From: Rhexocercosporidium sp. MPI-PUGE-AT-0058
Lineage: Eukaryota > Ascomycota > Leotiomycetes > Helotiales
Reading direction: 5' to 3'
NCBI GenBank assembly: GCA_020746875.1
Contig: JAGTJL010000007.1
Span: forward strand, 2,790,001-2,854,000
Length of the DNA: 64,000 nucleotides
How positions within the stretch are numbered: the first letter of the stretch is position 1; each line of letters begins with the position of its first letter. The notes beneath the pieces are model-generated. The model was not told where the DNA came from, did not search any database, and worked only from the letters and a program-made list of their open reading frames with translations. The position numbers were made by a program, and so were the translations under genes. Below are positions 8,975-23,600 of this stretch, one piece after another.

Positions 8975-10627
8975 TGTGGTGGGGTTGACCTCAGAGGTCC
9001 ATTTATTACGTGATTGAGCTATATCTTACTGTATTTAAGATAGCCTCTAAGGTAATATTTTTTAAAAATAATAACGATTTTTATTATTATAACTTTTCCT
9101 TTTTATTTAAATTATACTTTTCTCTTTTTTTAATAAATTATATTCTTTAAATATATAATATCTTTAGTATTTGTTAAATAAGTATTTCTTACGTTTACTT
9201 TCCGGCATTTACTTTATTATTCTCTTATTATATACTTAGTGTTTTCCTTTTTATATATTTTAATAACCGACGCAAAGAGTAAATAAAAAAGCTAAAGTAA
9301 GGTACGTAAAGAAGCCTAGGGGCCCTTATATTAATTATAAGGACCGAAACCGATAAGTGCTCGAATTAATATAAACTTATTTATTTAAAAATCTTTTAAT
9401 CTTTAAAGTAAAACTAAATACGGCACTTCGATAGTCTTTTATAATATAATAAGAAGCATAAGAAGTCTAAAGGGAAATTATTTACTTTTAATATAAGAGT
9501 ACTTAAATTATTAAAAATATTAGTTTTAATACGTAAAGTATTAATATTGAAAAAGGTCGGACTGAAAATAGCCGGATTACGCTATTAAAAACGCCTTAAT
9601 TAATATTAAAATATATTTAATACTTTAGAAACGAGAAATAAATTATTTAAAATAAATCCGGCAAATTTTAACGTTAACCGTATTTTTAATAAGCGTATTT
9701 ATTACTTTTTTCCTTTTCTTTTTTTTACTAAAAGCTTATTTTAAGTTAACGAGATAGAGCTTAATAAAAAAAATATATAAAGTTTTATTTTATAATTTTT
9801 TAATTAGTTTTAGTCTTAAGTTATTTTACGCCGAGATTGATTTTAATAATAATAAAGCTTTTATATTTAACGAGATTTATTTACTTTACTTAAGTTTATA
9901 CGTTCGTTTATTATAAAAATAAAAGACTTAGACTTCGGCGTCTTTTAGACTTTATTACCTCGAGAAGAGCTTAAAGCTATAAGCTCTTTAATTTAATATT
10001 TTACTTATATATTTCCTTTGTTTTCTCGAGCTCGTATATTTTTCTTTTTTTAATAAAATATATTATATTTTATATTTTTTTATTAATAACGTTAAGCGTA
10101 TTTACTTTTTAATAAATTATTAATTTTATTAAAAAAAATTAATTATATTTGAAAATAATATTAAAAATAACGCTTTTAACGGTAATCCGAAAGGCAAAGA
10201 GCTTAAACGATTTACTAATAATTTCTTTATAACCCGAAGAAGCTCTACGACCCCGATTATAAATTATTTTATTATTGAAACTAGCTTTATAAGCTTTATA
10301 AGCTCTTTTACCTTCGTGCTTACTAAACCTTTAATAAAGCTTAATATTACTGGAATCATTAACTCTACTTTATTGCAACTATTAAGAATACTTGTAAACG
10401 ATGCTTTAATTATAAGAGAAAAAAAGAAGAAAAATAAAAGTAGCGGTAGTAACTTATAATAAGATATGTTTAGTTATAATTAAGGCAGTAGCTATTTAAA
10501 AAACTTTAATATAAAGCTTAAGCCGCTTCTTAAGTTCTACCGGCTTATATAATATTCATTTAGCTTATATACTTTTAAGCTATATTGTATTCGCTTCTAA
10601 AGTAAAGAAGACTTAACCCCGCTAATA
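8975..10627 (+). repeat. Gypsy-1 LTR, copy A
   Basis: This 1653-bp long terminal repeat begins TGTGGTGGGGTTGACCTCAG and ends AACCCCGCTAATA, so the ends are an imperfect short inverted repeat. It matches the LTR at 10629-12279 and the shorter one at 52240-53746 over their length, with differences that are nearly all transitions. It abuts copy B with a single base between them and has no internal region on its left, so it is a solo LTR, the 3' LTR of a lost copy, or half of a two-LTR junction. Confidence 0.85.
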
Positions 10628-10628
10628 T

Positions 10629-12279
10629 TGTAGTGGGGTTGACCTTAGAGGCCCATTTGTCACGTGATTGAGCTGCATTTTACTGTATTTAAAATAGCTT
10701 TTAAGGCAATATCTTTTAAAGATAATAACGATTTTTATTATTATAACTTTTCCTTCTTATTTAAATTATACCTTTCTTTTCCCTTAATAGATTATATATT
10801 TTAAATATATAATATCTTAAGTATTCGTTAAATAAGTATTTTTTACGGTTATTCTCCGATATTTACTTTATTACCCTTTTATTATATATTTAATGTTTTC
10901 TCTTTTATATATTTTAATGATTAACGCAAAGAATAAATAGAAAAGTTAAAATAAAATACGTAGAAAAGCTTAAAGGCCTTTTATATTAATTATAAGGACC
11001 GAAACCGATAAGTGCTCGAACTAGTGTAGACTTATTTACTTAAAGATTTCTTAGCCCTTAAAATAAAACTAAATACGGCACCTTAATAATTTCTTATAAT
11101 ATAATAAAAAGCATAAGAAGTCTAAAGGGAAACCACTTACCTTTAATATAAGAGTACTTAAACTACTAGAAAAGCCAGCTTTAATACATAAAGCATTAAT
11201 ACTAAGAAGGTCGGATCGAAAATAACCGAATTACGTGATTAAAAACGCCTTAATCGATATTAAAATATATTTAATATTTTAGAAAACGAAAAGTAAATTA
11301 TTTAAAATAAATTCAGTAAATTTTAACGCCGACCGTATTTTTAATAAGCGTATTTATTACTTTTTTCTTCTTCTTTTCCGCTAGTAGCCTACTTAAGGCT
11401 AGCGAGACAGAGCTTAATAAAAAAGTATATAAGGTTTTATTTTATGCCTTTTTAATTAATTTTAGTCTTAAGTTATTTTACGCCGAGATTAATTTTAATA
11501 ATAATAAAGCTTTAGTATTTAACGAGATTTATTTATTTTACTTAAGTTTATATATTTGTTTATTATAAAAACAAAAAGCTTAGATTTCGGCGTCTTTTAA
11601 GTTTTATTACTCTAAGAGGAGCTTAAAGCTATAAGCTCTTTAATTTAATATTTTATTTATATATTTTCTTTATTTTCTCGAGCTTATATATTCTTCTTTT
11701 TTTAATATAATATATTATATCTTTTACTTTTTTATTAATAATATTAAGCGCATTTATTTTTTAATAAATTATTAATTTTATTAAGAAAAATTAATTATAT
11801 CCGAAAATAATATTAAAAATAACGCCTTTAGCGGCAACCCGAAGGGTAAGGAGCCTGAATAACTTACTAATAACTTTTCTATAACCCGAGGAAGTTCTGC
11901 GACCCCGACTATAAACTATTTTATTACTGAGATTAACTTTATAAACTTTATAAGTTCTTTTACTTTCGTGCCTATTAGACCTTTAATAAAGCCTAATATC
12001 GCTGGAATTATTAACCTTATTTTATTATAATTATTAAGAATACTTATAGATAATACTCCGATTATAAAGAGGAAAAAAAGAGAAATAGAGATAGCGATAA
12101 TAACTTATAATAAGATATATTTAATTATAATTAAAGCAGTAGCCATTTAGAAAGCTCTAATGCAAAAGCTTAAGCCGCCTTTTAAGCTTTACCGGCTTAT
12201 ATAATACTTACTCAACTTATATACCTTCAAGCTATATTATATTCGCCTCCGAAGTAAGAAGGACTTAACCCCGCTAATA
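10629..12279 (+). repeat. Gypsy-1 LTR, copy B (5' LTR of the long element)
   Basis: This 1651-bp LTR starts TGTAGTGGGGTTGACC and ends CCCCGCTAATA. It is directly followed by the internal region (taggctatataatacc, probable primer-binding area) and then gag. Orientation is plus, as for all coding relics up to 20046. The G-to-A change in TGTAG against TGTGG in copy A is a RIP-type transition. Confidence 0.87.
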
Positions 12280-12524
12280 TAGGCTATATAATACCGCTTT
12301 AGGCTTAAGCTACTTCCGCTTAGGCTTTTTAATTAATACGACTTATATTAAAATAATATAAACTTATTAAAACTTCTATATTATATAAAATAAATAAAGC
12401 TCTAAATAATTATTATTATAAAATTACTTTTAATAATACAGCGTCTTAATAACTTATATCTTAGGCCGCACGACTTGCTATAGACTCTACTAAAAGACCT
12501 TTTTATTTTGTAATAGCCTAAGCT

Positions 12525-15500
12525 ATGCCGACTTTAAGCACCTTTAATTACTTATACTTTAACGAAAATAATATTATTAAGTTTTTTAAAACCCTAAAGC
12601 AGCTCTTTACGGCTCGAGGTATTACGAATGACGCCGAAAAGAAATAATATGTCGTGGATTACTGCACTCTCGAAGTAGGCTAAAATATTAAATAGCTTTC
12701 CGACTTTCTTAATAATATTTATTAAGAGTTAATTAAGAAAGTTATAAAAGAATATTAAACGTTCGACTTTAAGTAATATTATTATATTCTTTAAAACTTA
12801 AAGAAAATATTTAATAACTTTAAATATATTGCAAAAAATACTTTTAAATCTCAATCTCGACAGTTTCTTTAAGCTTTTAAAGAAGTTAGTCGAGCTTATA
12901 TATAAAAGAAAATTATTATAAAGCGGTAAATAATTATAAAGTTTTTAATAGCTTTACTTAAGTACTTAAGGCGGAAGGCCGGAACTTTTATAAAAAATAA
13001 TAATACTTTCGATACAGAAAATATATAATTTTTTAATAAAATTTACGTAAAAATAAAAAGCTTATTCTAAGTCGAGCGAGAAATCGATACTTTAATTAAA
13101 GAAAAAGTATTATTTATATAAATTATTCGGGCCGACCGTCTTCGACTTAGGTCGAGTAATAATAAAACTCCTTCTTTAGCGGCATAGTTCGGGGGGCTTA
13201 ATTTTATAACTCGCCTCGAGCTTATAAAGTATAAGGACAATTCTCTAGCTCGAGAAATTAACGACGTCTTTAAAAAGAATTCAGTGTTTCGTCTTAAACT
13301 AAATTAAAAAAAGTATATTTAAAAAGAAATTATTCTTATTATTAAAAGGCTGACTTACAATATTAATTAAGCTATAAAACGAGATATTAATATAATTATA
13401 AAAAAACTAAATAACTTGCGTATTTTATACGCTATTATAAAAAAAAGAAAGAATTTAAAGTTAATAGTCGAAGTTAAGGCTTTGTCTACTTACGAATTAA
13501 TCGTATACCTTAAAGAAGTTGAGGTATTTTATCAAGATTTTAAAATAAGCTTTAAATATAATTAACGTTATAATATAAAGGACAATATAAGCACCGAATG
13601 CCTCTTTTACTTTAATAGGCCGATTTCAGGTGTTAAACCTTAAGGATTCCATAAGTATTAAAATTAATATTACGAATTCAAAAAGTAGCTTAATTTAAGA
13701 ATCATTTATAAAAATAAAGACAATTATATTTATATAAGCTTTTAAAAGAAAGGAATGGAAACTTAAGCGGTTTAATTTCCTCGGGATAAACTAAAGAAAG
13801 AAGTCTTTATTTTATAAATAATTAATATAAAAAAAGACTTAAACTTGAGGCGGAAAAAAGAAGCAGTTTAAAAGAAGCTCCGGGACGCTTAAGAAGCCTT
13901 TTTAGCTTAATAAAATATTATATTAAAGTCAGCCTTAAAAGAATTAATATTAAAAATAAGTTAAAAGCCTTAAGACTATTTAAACATTCTCGTTATTCGA
14001 CTCTTTAATATAATAAGACTAATTAACGTTTAAAACGTACTTATTACTTCTAATTCAAAAGAAATAAATAATAGCTTTAAAATAATACTTATGAAAATAA
14101 GACGATAAAGTGCCGCTGTTTTTAAAGTAATAATAAGAGTTAAACTATATATAACTAAAACCCTACTTTAAAAACGTCTTAAAGCTTAAGCTGACTACGG
14201 AAGACTAAAAGTTCGCGAAGAAGTTAAGAATGCCGTTAGATTTCAAGAGCTTATAAATATAGACTTTTTAATTAAAGCACTTAAAGTAAAACTTATTTAA
14301 ATTATCGTAAAAGACAATAATAAAAATATTATTTTTAAGAAATTAAAAGAAGCTACTTTAGCTGTAAGTCGAAAAAGACCGACTACTATTAAATTACTCT
14401 TTACGAAAACTATTTAAAAACGCGCTAAAAGCAACTTACTTATTGTCGTTAAGGCGACTTCAGGCCGACCTCGCGTATATTAAGCGCTGTCGCGAAATAA
14501 TTACACGTTAAATAATACGTTAAATAAGCTTTTTACTTAGAAAAAGCTCCTTAAAAACTTGACTTTAAAAGAAATCCTTATTTTAATTAACTTATTAAAG
14601 ATAAGTCGACCGAAGATTATTAATTAAGAGATTTAGGACTAAATTGCTACTATTAGTATTAAGATTATAAAATACATAAAGGCTTTTTAAGATTATAATT
14701 AAAAAGGGAATAATATTATATTTTAACGTCTTTTATTATTTTAGGCTAATACTTCGGATTTTATATTAAAAGGACTGCGAGCTTCGCGATAGCTTAGACG
14801 TATTTTCCTTAAATAAGAATAACGAGTTATTACTTATTTTATTATATCTTAAGCTAGACTTATATATAAGCTTTAAGTTTAATAAAGGAAATAAAAGTAT
14901 TAAGTCTTTTTAATATAAGAAATATTAATTTAATAATTAACTTTTTAGCTATTATTAAACTTAATTCCTTTCTTTGGCCCGGTGCTTATAATTTTAATTA
15001 TTATTTTAATAACGCTTTAAAAAGTAATAATTTTAAAAGGAGAACTTAAAGTCGACTTACTACTAATTATTAAAGTTTACTTAATTGACACACTTTAAAG
15101 ACCGAGTCATAAGTAATATTTTTTAACGCCGAAGTATGTAATTATTATGTTTAAGAAGACGAGACTTAATAATATCCGAGCTACTCTTAATTCCGGCGCA
15201 AAAGTCAGTTATATATCTTATAATATTATTATTTAATTAAAAGTCCTTATTATAAAAAGCAACTTTATAACCTTAAAAAGTATTATAAGCGTAAAATCGC
15301 GATTTCTAAAATATATAAACAACGTCCCAGTTATAGTAAGAGACTGCATTGTCTTTATTAAGTTTTATATTATAAATATCCTAAGTATTAAAGTTATTCT
15401 TAGATTTTTATTCTTTTAGATTATACGCGTTTTATTTAAATACTCATTTAATACAAAAGGCAGTTTAATTTACGCTAACTTATAAAATAAGACTACGCGA

Positions 15501-18500
15501 CTAGTTATTATTATTAAAGCAGTTAAACTTATAAAGTACGCTAAAAGTATTAAAACTATAAAGTCTGAAAGTCAAGCTAACAGAATATTATTAAATCCGG
15601 AATCAGATTATTTAGAATCCGAAACTGACTTAAGAAATAAGTAACTGGCTATAATTAAAGCTTTATAGTTAATACCGTCGAATACTTTTTAAAGGACACT
15701 TCTTTTAAGCTTAAGGACGAGCTTTTCTACGGAGGAGATAAAAAAACCTTTAATAATAAAAGCAATTTCTTTTTTAAAGACGTCTCATATGTTTCCATCG
15801 AATACATAAAGCGAGAATTTATAATTTTAAAGACGGACCTTTATGATTACCTCCTTTATAAAGACTTTATTAAAGCTCCTTTTAGTAGAAAACGTATATT
15901 TAATATTATATTAATTAAGAAAATTAAGCTTACCTTTTAATTTATTATAAACTATAATATTTTATTAATAACGTCCTTATTTAAAGAACGTAAATAAGTT
16001 TCGCGAGTTTATATTATATATAAAATAAAAGACAAAAAGATTAAGCTTATAAATTAAATAAATAAAATAAAAAATACGCCTAAAAGCCGTAAAAATTAAT
16101 ATAAAGTCTCTAAAGAAAGAGACTTTCCTTAAGAGTAAGTTAGGAAATATTAAAATATTTTACTCTTTTGTTTTACCGGCTTTCCTCGCGAATCTAAGAT
16201 TATAAAAGAACGACTTATTACTTTAAATATTAAAAATATATTATAACTAAAAGAGAGAGCCTTTTTTAATAAAATTATATTAAATTAAGAAAGTGTTATT
16301 ATATTTAATTAGATTAAATATAAGAAATTCTATAAGAATGTTTCGCTATTTATAATTATTAAGACGGTAGATTACAAAGCTTAGCAAGTATTATATTTTC
16401 TACTCCTTAAAGCGTTAGCTCTTAAAGTCAAAAAAATAATAAAAAATAAACTTAACCGTGGGGTTCTCGAACTCTTTAAGGGGTTATATTATAACGCTTA
16501 ATTCTTAATTAAAAAAAAAGAACTAGAAAAGTACCGCTTAATTAATTTAATAATTATATTTAACGTAATTACTTTAAAAGACGCTAACTTACCTTCTTTT
16601 ATTAACGAATTTTCAGAGGAATTTATAAGGTGCTATATCGCAAGTCTAATAAACTTATACTTAAGTTATAATTAATAAGTATTATATTAAAGCAGCTAAA
16701 ATATGACGGCCTTTTTTGTGCTTAGCATTAAATTAGTCTAAAATACGACGCTATCTTAAAGAGTTATAAACTCTATTGCCTAATTTATAAAAATAATTAA
16801 TAAAATACTAAAAGATATTATATTCTTTATTATAATGCCGTTCTTAGACGACGTTAACGTAAAAAGATTATATATAAATTATAATTAAAAGGAAGTACGG
16901 CTTAGAATTCGCTAGTTTGTCCTTAAGCACCTTTTTAACCTCGACAAAATACTAAAACGCCTTAAGCGCGCTAGAGCTACTATAGGCCTTAAATCTTAAT
17001 TTTATTATAATAATATAAACGTCGTTAGTTACGTATATAACTCGTAAAAAAGAGAACCTTTAGTTATATATTTAATTAAAGTATAAAAATAAAAAGAATT
17101 AAAGAATGTTATAAAAATTAAAGGATTTTTAAGTCTAATTACTTACTTTTACATTTAAATTAAAGACTTTCGTTTATTAATCGAGTTATTATACGACTTT
17201 ATTAAAAAAAGAATTAAATTTATATAAAATCCCGTAACTTATAATTAAATAATAAAAACTTTTTAAGATATCTTTTATTCCTTTTTAATACGTTGCAGGA
17301 TCGATTATTTTAAAGACGTTAGCGAAATCGTCGTTTTTATAAATTTTAGCGAAATCGAATAAAATAATTTTTTTAATTAACGTAACCCGAAAAATAATAA
17401 GCTTAAATTAGCGAGATATAAGAACGGCTTTTAAACAAAAGTAAAACGAGATTACGACGTTATAAAAAAAGAATATAAAAGCATACTTTTAATTCTTAAA
17501 AAGCTTAAGATTTAGCTTATAAAAATTTATTTTATTATAAAAACTAACGCAAATATTCTTATTACTTAACTTAAAGGATATAAGATTATATTAAGCCTCG
17601 GCTAAACTCGCTTAATAATATAAGATTATATTAAGCATACCTTTCCATAACTCAACTACCTTTGCATAAAGCTCCGGCTTCGCATAAAGCCTCGGCTTCC
17701 GTGCTTTAAACCTCGGAAGCTTTAAGCTTCCAGTAAAGGGTTATTTAGAGCTAAAACAGTGACTTTCAGAAGCCTTAAGCTTCCGTGTTTTAAACCCCGG
17801 AAGCTCTTGTAATATAAAGCTAGTCTTAATACAAAGCTAGTTTTAATATAAAGCTAATAACCGATGCGAGAGCAAATAGCCGATGCGAGAGCTAAATAGC
17901 TTGGCGCCTAAAAGTAGTTATATAAACCTAGTTTCCCCCGAAGTAATGGAATCATTATTCACACCAAATCTCTTCTTTTCAAAGGAGCTATTTACAATTA
18001 CTTTAATATAATACTTACTCGTTAACTCGCTTAAATTAAGCTTTTCGACTTTAAAGTGCGTTATATTAAAAGTGCCACGTATATAATAATAAATGCTCTT
18101 TTAAAGAGACTTAAATACTTTAAAGATATTAAAAAAGATACCGAAAATAATAATAATAAGAATTAGATTTTAATTAAATTTAATGCGATTGGAATTTATT
18201 TTATAAAGGCAAAAAGCACAGAAGATTTAATAGAAAAGCTAGAGACCTTCGATAACCTTAAGCTAACCCGAAGACGCGATATCCTTATTAATATAAAACG
18301 AAAAGTCTAAGAATTATAAAATAAGTCGAATAATTAAATAATACTTAATAGCGACTCGAGTATAAATTAAGAGAGCAAAGCGGACTTATTAATATTTTTA
18401 AAATATTATAAAAAGTATTATTAAAAAATAATCATTTACTTAATTATAATTAAAACTCCGAAAAGTATAAATTTAAAAGCTTTTTATATATTTAAAAAAG

Positions 18501-20030
18501 AAATATTATTATACGGAGTTTATAATTTACGTATTTAAAGACTTTTATTAAAAAGCGTACTTATTAAATTCGTTATTAATATCGATAAAAATAAACTATA
18601 TATCTTACGAAGCTATTATAATAGCTCTTATTATAAAAGAAAAGAAAGTATATATTATCGTATTTTTTAGCGCTATTTTTAAAAGAATTATTTTAAGGAT
18701 TTCGCGGAATTCGTTAAAATATATAATAAGTGCATATTACGTAATATTAAGTAATAAGAAGAACTTATAATTTTAATTATTATAAACGAACTTATAGAAA
18801 AATAAGCGTTAGATATTACTTTTATATTAATATAAAACGAAAAGAAGTATTTCGTTATCGCCCGAAATAATATAAGTAGTTAAGTCGAAGCTAAAGCGCT
18901 TGCTTTAAAAAAAGCTAAAAGTATCGCTGATTTTATTTAATAAGATATTATTTATTAATATAAATTATTTTAAAAGCTAATAGTCGATAAAAGCATAAAG
19001 AATATAAGCAAAGTCATTAATTTATTAAATAAAATAGAAATTCGACGAATTTAAATATCGGCTTATAACGCGAAAGCTAATAATATAATCGAACGGAGAT
19101 ATAACTTTATTAAAAATACTCTTTTTAAAATAAGAAAAGATTAAATAAGTAATTTATTAACGGTTTTATTTACTAACCGTATTATAATTTATAAATTTAT
19201 AAATTATATCCTTTTTTATATAATTTATAATAAAAAACTAATTCTTTTTATCGAAATATATTATCTTACTTAAAGAAGCCTCTTCTCGAAAGATATTAAA
19301 AGTATTAAAGATTTAATTTATATTTAAATTCTTTAATATTAAATACGAAATAATAAGATAAAAGAAGTTAAGCTTTAAAAGATACGTTATAAATAAAAAG
19401 AAAAAGAAGCTTTTAATATAAAAAAGAATATTTAAAATAAGCTATTATAAGTTAAAGACTTAATTCTTAAGTACGACTTTATTTAGGAAATTAATATATT
19501 AAGGAATAAAAAGCTTGACTTTCGATAATTAAAATCTTACGAAATTTATAAAGCTTTTTTTAAAAAGAATTATTATAAGTAAAAGAGTTAAAAGATAACG
19601 ATATACTCTTCCGCGGTACTTTCGCAACTAATTACTTTAAGCTATTTTATAAATAAGAGCGCTTTATTTATTATAAAAATAACGAACTTTTAGGAATAAT
19701 TTAATATAATAATAATAAAAACTAACTTAAATTTAATCTCGAAGAACGAAATTTATAAGGCCTTAAAGACCTTAAAGAGCTTACGAAATAAGTTATATAA
19801 AATAATAGAATTATTATTAAAATACTTAAAAGGCTAACTTACGCGAAATAAAATTAATATTAAGTCGTTATTTATTCTTTTAGCGAATAGCTTAATCGCC
19901 ATAATTAATATTATTAATTATTCCTTATTATAATTCTTATAGTTCGTTGCTTAGCGTTATCGAACGCTAAACTATAATAAGAACGCACTTTTTATATTTT
20001 ATAAAAAAGACGAAGATTAAGGCATAATAA
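12525..20030 (+). pseudogene. Gypsy-1 gag-pol, copy B
   Basis: Gag starts at the ATG at 12525 (MPTLSTFNYLYFNENN). The protease motif reads LNSGA with the catalytic Asp codon changed to AAT at 15189-15191. The reverse transcriptase contains EKYRLINLIIIFN, DANLPSFINEFSEEF and MPFLDDVNVK, with both catalytic Asp codons still present at 16847-16852. The RNase H connection reads GFLSLITYFYIWIKDF-like and continues to 17570. Integrase follows the X insertion and contains ISAYNAKANNIIERRYNFI (family form SAYHPQANGxIER), a zinc-binding region before it and KKLDFRxLxxYEIYKA after it. Dozens of TAA/TAG codons break the frame, so no protein can be made. Confidence 0.88.
17579..17981 (+). mobile_element. 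Solo LTR of family X, copy 1
   Basis: This 403-bp sequence starts TATAAGATTATATTAAGC (a TG-to-TA form) and ends CTCTTCTTTTCA, flanked by the 5-bp duplication AAGGA at 17574-17578 and 17982-17986. The collinear Gypsy-1 copy near 62050 lacks it. Its first about 20 bases are duplicated at 17621-17638. It has paired segments of the type CGGAAGC-TTAAGCTTCCG and two copies of ccgatgcgagagc. The size, TG..CA ends and 5-bp duplication fit a solo LTR. Confidence 0.82.
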
Positions 20031-20046
20031 TAAAAGTATATATTAA

Positions 20047-20230
20047 TGTCGTATAGGCACGGGCAGCTGCTCTCTTGGCATTGCACGTGACCTAATTAGG
20101 TTCTACTACTATAGACCGCCTTCAGGAGAATAACTGTTTTCTCTTAATTTAAAGAGCTTTTAAAATAATAATTAATTACTTTAATTTAATTACAACTACT
20201 TATAATGCTTTAATTCACTTTTATATTATA
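20047..20230 (+). repeat. Copia copy 1, 5' LTR
   Basis: The 184-bp repeat runs from TGTCGTATAGG to a RIP-altered end, ATATTATA. It aligns end to end with three further LTRs at 27757, 32706 and 40475. A conserved GC-rich first third contains CACGGGCAGCTGCTCT and GCACGTGAC, an E-box-like palindrome. Confidence 0.9.
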
Positions 20231-20639
20231 ATTATAAGCTTTATTAATAAAGTTATTAAGTTAGTATTCTTCTTTTATGCGCTATTAATTTAAATAAAGC
20301 TTATAAAGTAAGTTTGTAAATAAAAAACATTTATTATACGTTATAGAGTTTTCTACTTTATTATAAAATATAATTTATACCGCTATTTTCCATTAATTCT
20401 TCGATTCCACTTTAAATAAGTATAAAAGCCAAGCAACTGGACTCAATACTTCTTTAATCCTTCTTCTTTTATTAAATACTCGGAGCTTATAAGAGTAATT
20501 CTTTATTATAATAGACTTAACTTTAACTTCTTCTTTAAACAATCGAACTCCTCTTAATTATAATAAGCGCACTTAAACTCCTTAATATTAAGCGTTTAAA
20601 TCCTTTTATATCTTTTATAAAATATAAATTTAATAAATC

Positions 20640-23600
20640 TTACGTTATTAATTACTTTTAACCTTCTCGACGCCAAACCGAAACCCTTATTATTAAACGA
20701 TTTAAGAGTATAATAAAATAAAAAAGTTATTAAGTATAATTTCTAAGCTTAAGCGAAGTAGGACGAAGATACTCGCGACCTTATAAAGAAAGGCCTTAAG
20801 TCGAGTGTATTATTATCGACAAAAGCTATAATTAAGAATATAACTTTAATATATATTACTCTTATAAGAAAACACGTAAAGAAGCTCGCAAAATAGACGG
20901 AAAAGGCTCGAGCTTATAAAGCAGCCTATAAGTGGATTTAAAAGACTGTTAATTCCTTTATTTATTAAGAAATAATTAAAGAATATAAGAACGAGTAAGC
21001 TCATATAGAAAAAGAGTAATTAACCGAAATAATAAATAAAAACCTTTAATTAAAGTTATAGACTTTTTAATTACTCCTTTAAATCCTTAAAAGAGATTAC
21101 GCCCTTTTAAAAATAAGTACTCGTACGTTAATATAGTTTACTTATAAAAAAAAGCTTATTATTATTAAGGTAAAGTAAGTTAATTTTAAGGAGTGGCTTT
21201 AAAAATAAAGAGCGGCTTATTAAAATACTCTTTTATACGACTTATTAAACGTTAAAGGACCGCTAATAGTGCTTGACTTTATTAAGGCAATATAAAAAAA
21301 GCTTATATTAGAATAGGCGCGCGAACGGCACTTTAAATTATTAAGAAATAATATTCTTAGGGTAGTAAACTAATACTCTTTATTTAATTATATTAACTAA
21401 TTATTTACTCTTAATAAAGAATTACTTATAGCTTTTAAATAATAAAAATAATAAGCTTATATATTACTCTTAAAAAAGATTAAATACTTTTATAACCCTG
21501 TCGGTTTAACGAAACTAGTCGCTAAATACGTGAGTAAATACTTGCCCGTGTAAGCATCGCTTTTACCGCTATAAGGCTATTAATTATTATAGACTTCGGT
21601 ATTATTACGACGGCTCGACGGCAAGTAACCTTAAGAACTTATTATTAATAAAGGAAATTAAGAAGACTCGACTCCGACTAGAGAGCGACTTCCTTAATTT
21701 CCGTTAAGAAATTATTAAACTTAATAAAAATATATTATTAATAACGTAATTAGCTTTCGGATTACCTTTTAGTAATTCCTTTTTTATTTAAGTATTAATA
21801 GCTTTTATAACTTTAAAGCCAACTGCTTTAGTAAAAGCAAAAAATTTACAAACGTTTAAGTTTACTTTATAAGCCCTGAATTTCTCGATAAAGCTTTTAT
21901 TATTGCGGGGTATATATTATTATAAATATAAATCGCTATCCGCTTATAAAAAGCACTTTACTTAATAATAAAGCTATTACTTATTTAATAAATTTAAAAG
22001 CTTTCCTCGTCCTTAAAAGCTTTATTAAATTCATTATAAATAATAGCGTTAAGGCCGGAACGTTAAGCCTAATAATTAAAGGCCGCGGTACTCAAGTCTT
22101 TAAAGGTACTTTTTACGGCCTTAACAGACCGAATATAAGCGATTTAACCCTCTCGAACGTCGCTGTCGTTAAAAGCTTTAATATTAATATTATTTTAAAA
22201 GCTTGCCTTTTATAAATAAGAGTTTAATATAATAGTTTAAATTATACTTTACGTATAAGAATAGCTAAAGATAGTTTAGTTTTAAAGTAATTATAATAAT
22301 AATTTAACTTAGCTTTTTTTAAATATAAACCTTTTAATTATTCTTCGGTTTCTTTAACTATTCGCCGTATTTTAACTCGCTTAAATTATAGCTTTTTAAT
22401 ATTTTTAACGCTAAAGAAAAGCATCCGCTAAGGCTTTCAGTCGAGCAGACGATATTTAAAGTTACGAGTCGATAAAGCTTACTTATAGCATTTATATATA
22501 AGTTATTTTGAAAAAAAAGCTTTAGAAAACTTAGTAAAAAATGCGCGTAACGTCGAGATTTAAGGTTTAACTCGGTTAAAATACGAGTATTATACGGTAG
22601 CTATTATATAATAAGTAATAAGTCGTCGTTAATTAAAAAGAGTAATTACTCGTCTTTTTTATCGTATTTCTTAGGATTTATTCGACTTTTTAATAAGTTT
22701 TAATAAGAATAATTAGCTTTTATTAATTAAAAATAAATATAATAAGAAATTTTACAGGCGGCTTTTAAAAACTAAAAGGTTAATCGCCGTTTTAAATACT
22801 CTTAAATCGTTTAAGGCGTGAATAAAACGCTAATTCGGGCTTTCGGTTTATAAAATATGCTAAGATAATAATACTTTAATTATAAGGATTAATAGATTAA
22901 TTAAGTATAAAAAGTAATATAAAGAGAATAATATTAATATTAAATTTATTCCCTTATATATATATTAACTTAATAGAGGAGCTAAGCGCGTAAATAAAGA
23001 AATAATCGATAAATTAATTAAGATGCGCCTTTCCGCTAATTTACCTCGAGCGCTTTAAACGGAATTAGTAATAGCGGCAATTGTTTTCTATAATATAAGT
23101 TTATTTACTCGTAAAGGCTTTAAGAGTCCGAATAAAGTGTTTTAAGTTTAATTTAGGCAGTATTTTCGGTATTACGACCTTAAGCTCACGCTAAAGCTAA
23201 TAACCGATTTACGGCTTAATTGGAATAACTTATATGTGTACGGCTGTAGAGCTTATTTTATAAATAAAGACTAAGAAGCTCTTTATTAAAAGAGAGCTTT
23301 TAAAGTTAATTCGCGAGCGCACTTTAGATATTTAATTAAATATGTCTTATTTAATATTTATAGAATTTAAGTGCTTTAATTATAATATATAATAGTGACT
23401 CGGAATGTTATTTTTAATAAAACCCTTTTTTATTTAGGCTCTTTAAATATGAAGAGAGCGGTCGGCTAACCGCGCTTAATATTAAAGGATTTTACGGAAA
23501 TACTAAAAGAAGAAGAGGGAGATTAAGACGTTAGTTTTGTTATAATTAAATACATTAGAATTAAAAACACCGTCTATTACTTCGAACGGAGAATAACTGA

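Larger units (their letters stand above)
12280..20046 (+). mobile_element. Gypsy-1 internal region, copy B
   Basis: This is a Ty3/gypsy retrotransposon body with domain order gag, protease, reverse transcriptase, RNase H, integrase, which defines the gypsy order. It is heavily RIP-mutated throughout. It is interrupted by a solo LTR of family X at 17579-17981 and, at 20047, by a complete copia element. Host sequence resumes at 27946. The second copy at 53747-64000 is collinear and lacks both insertions, which fixes the insertion points. Confidence 0.9.
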
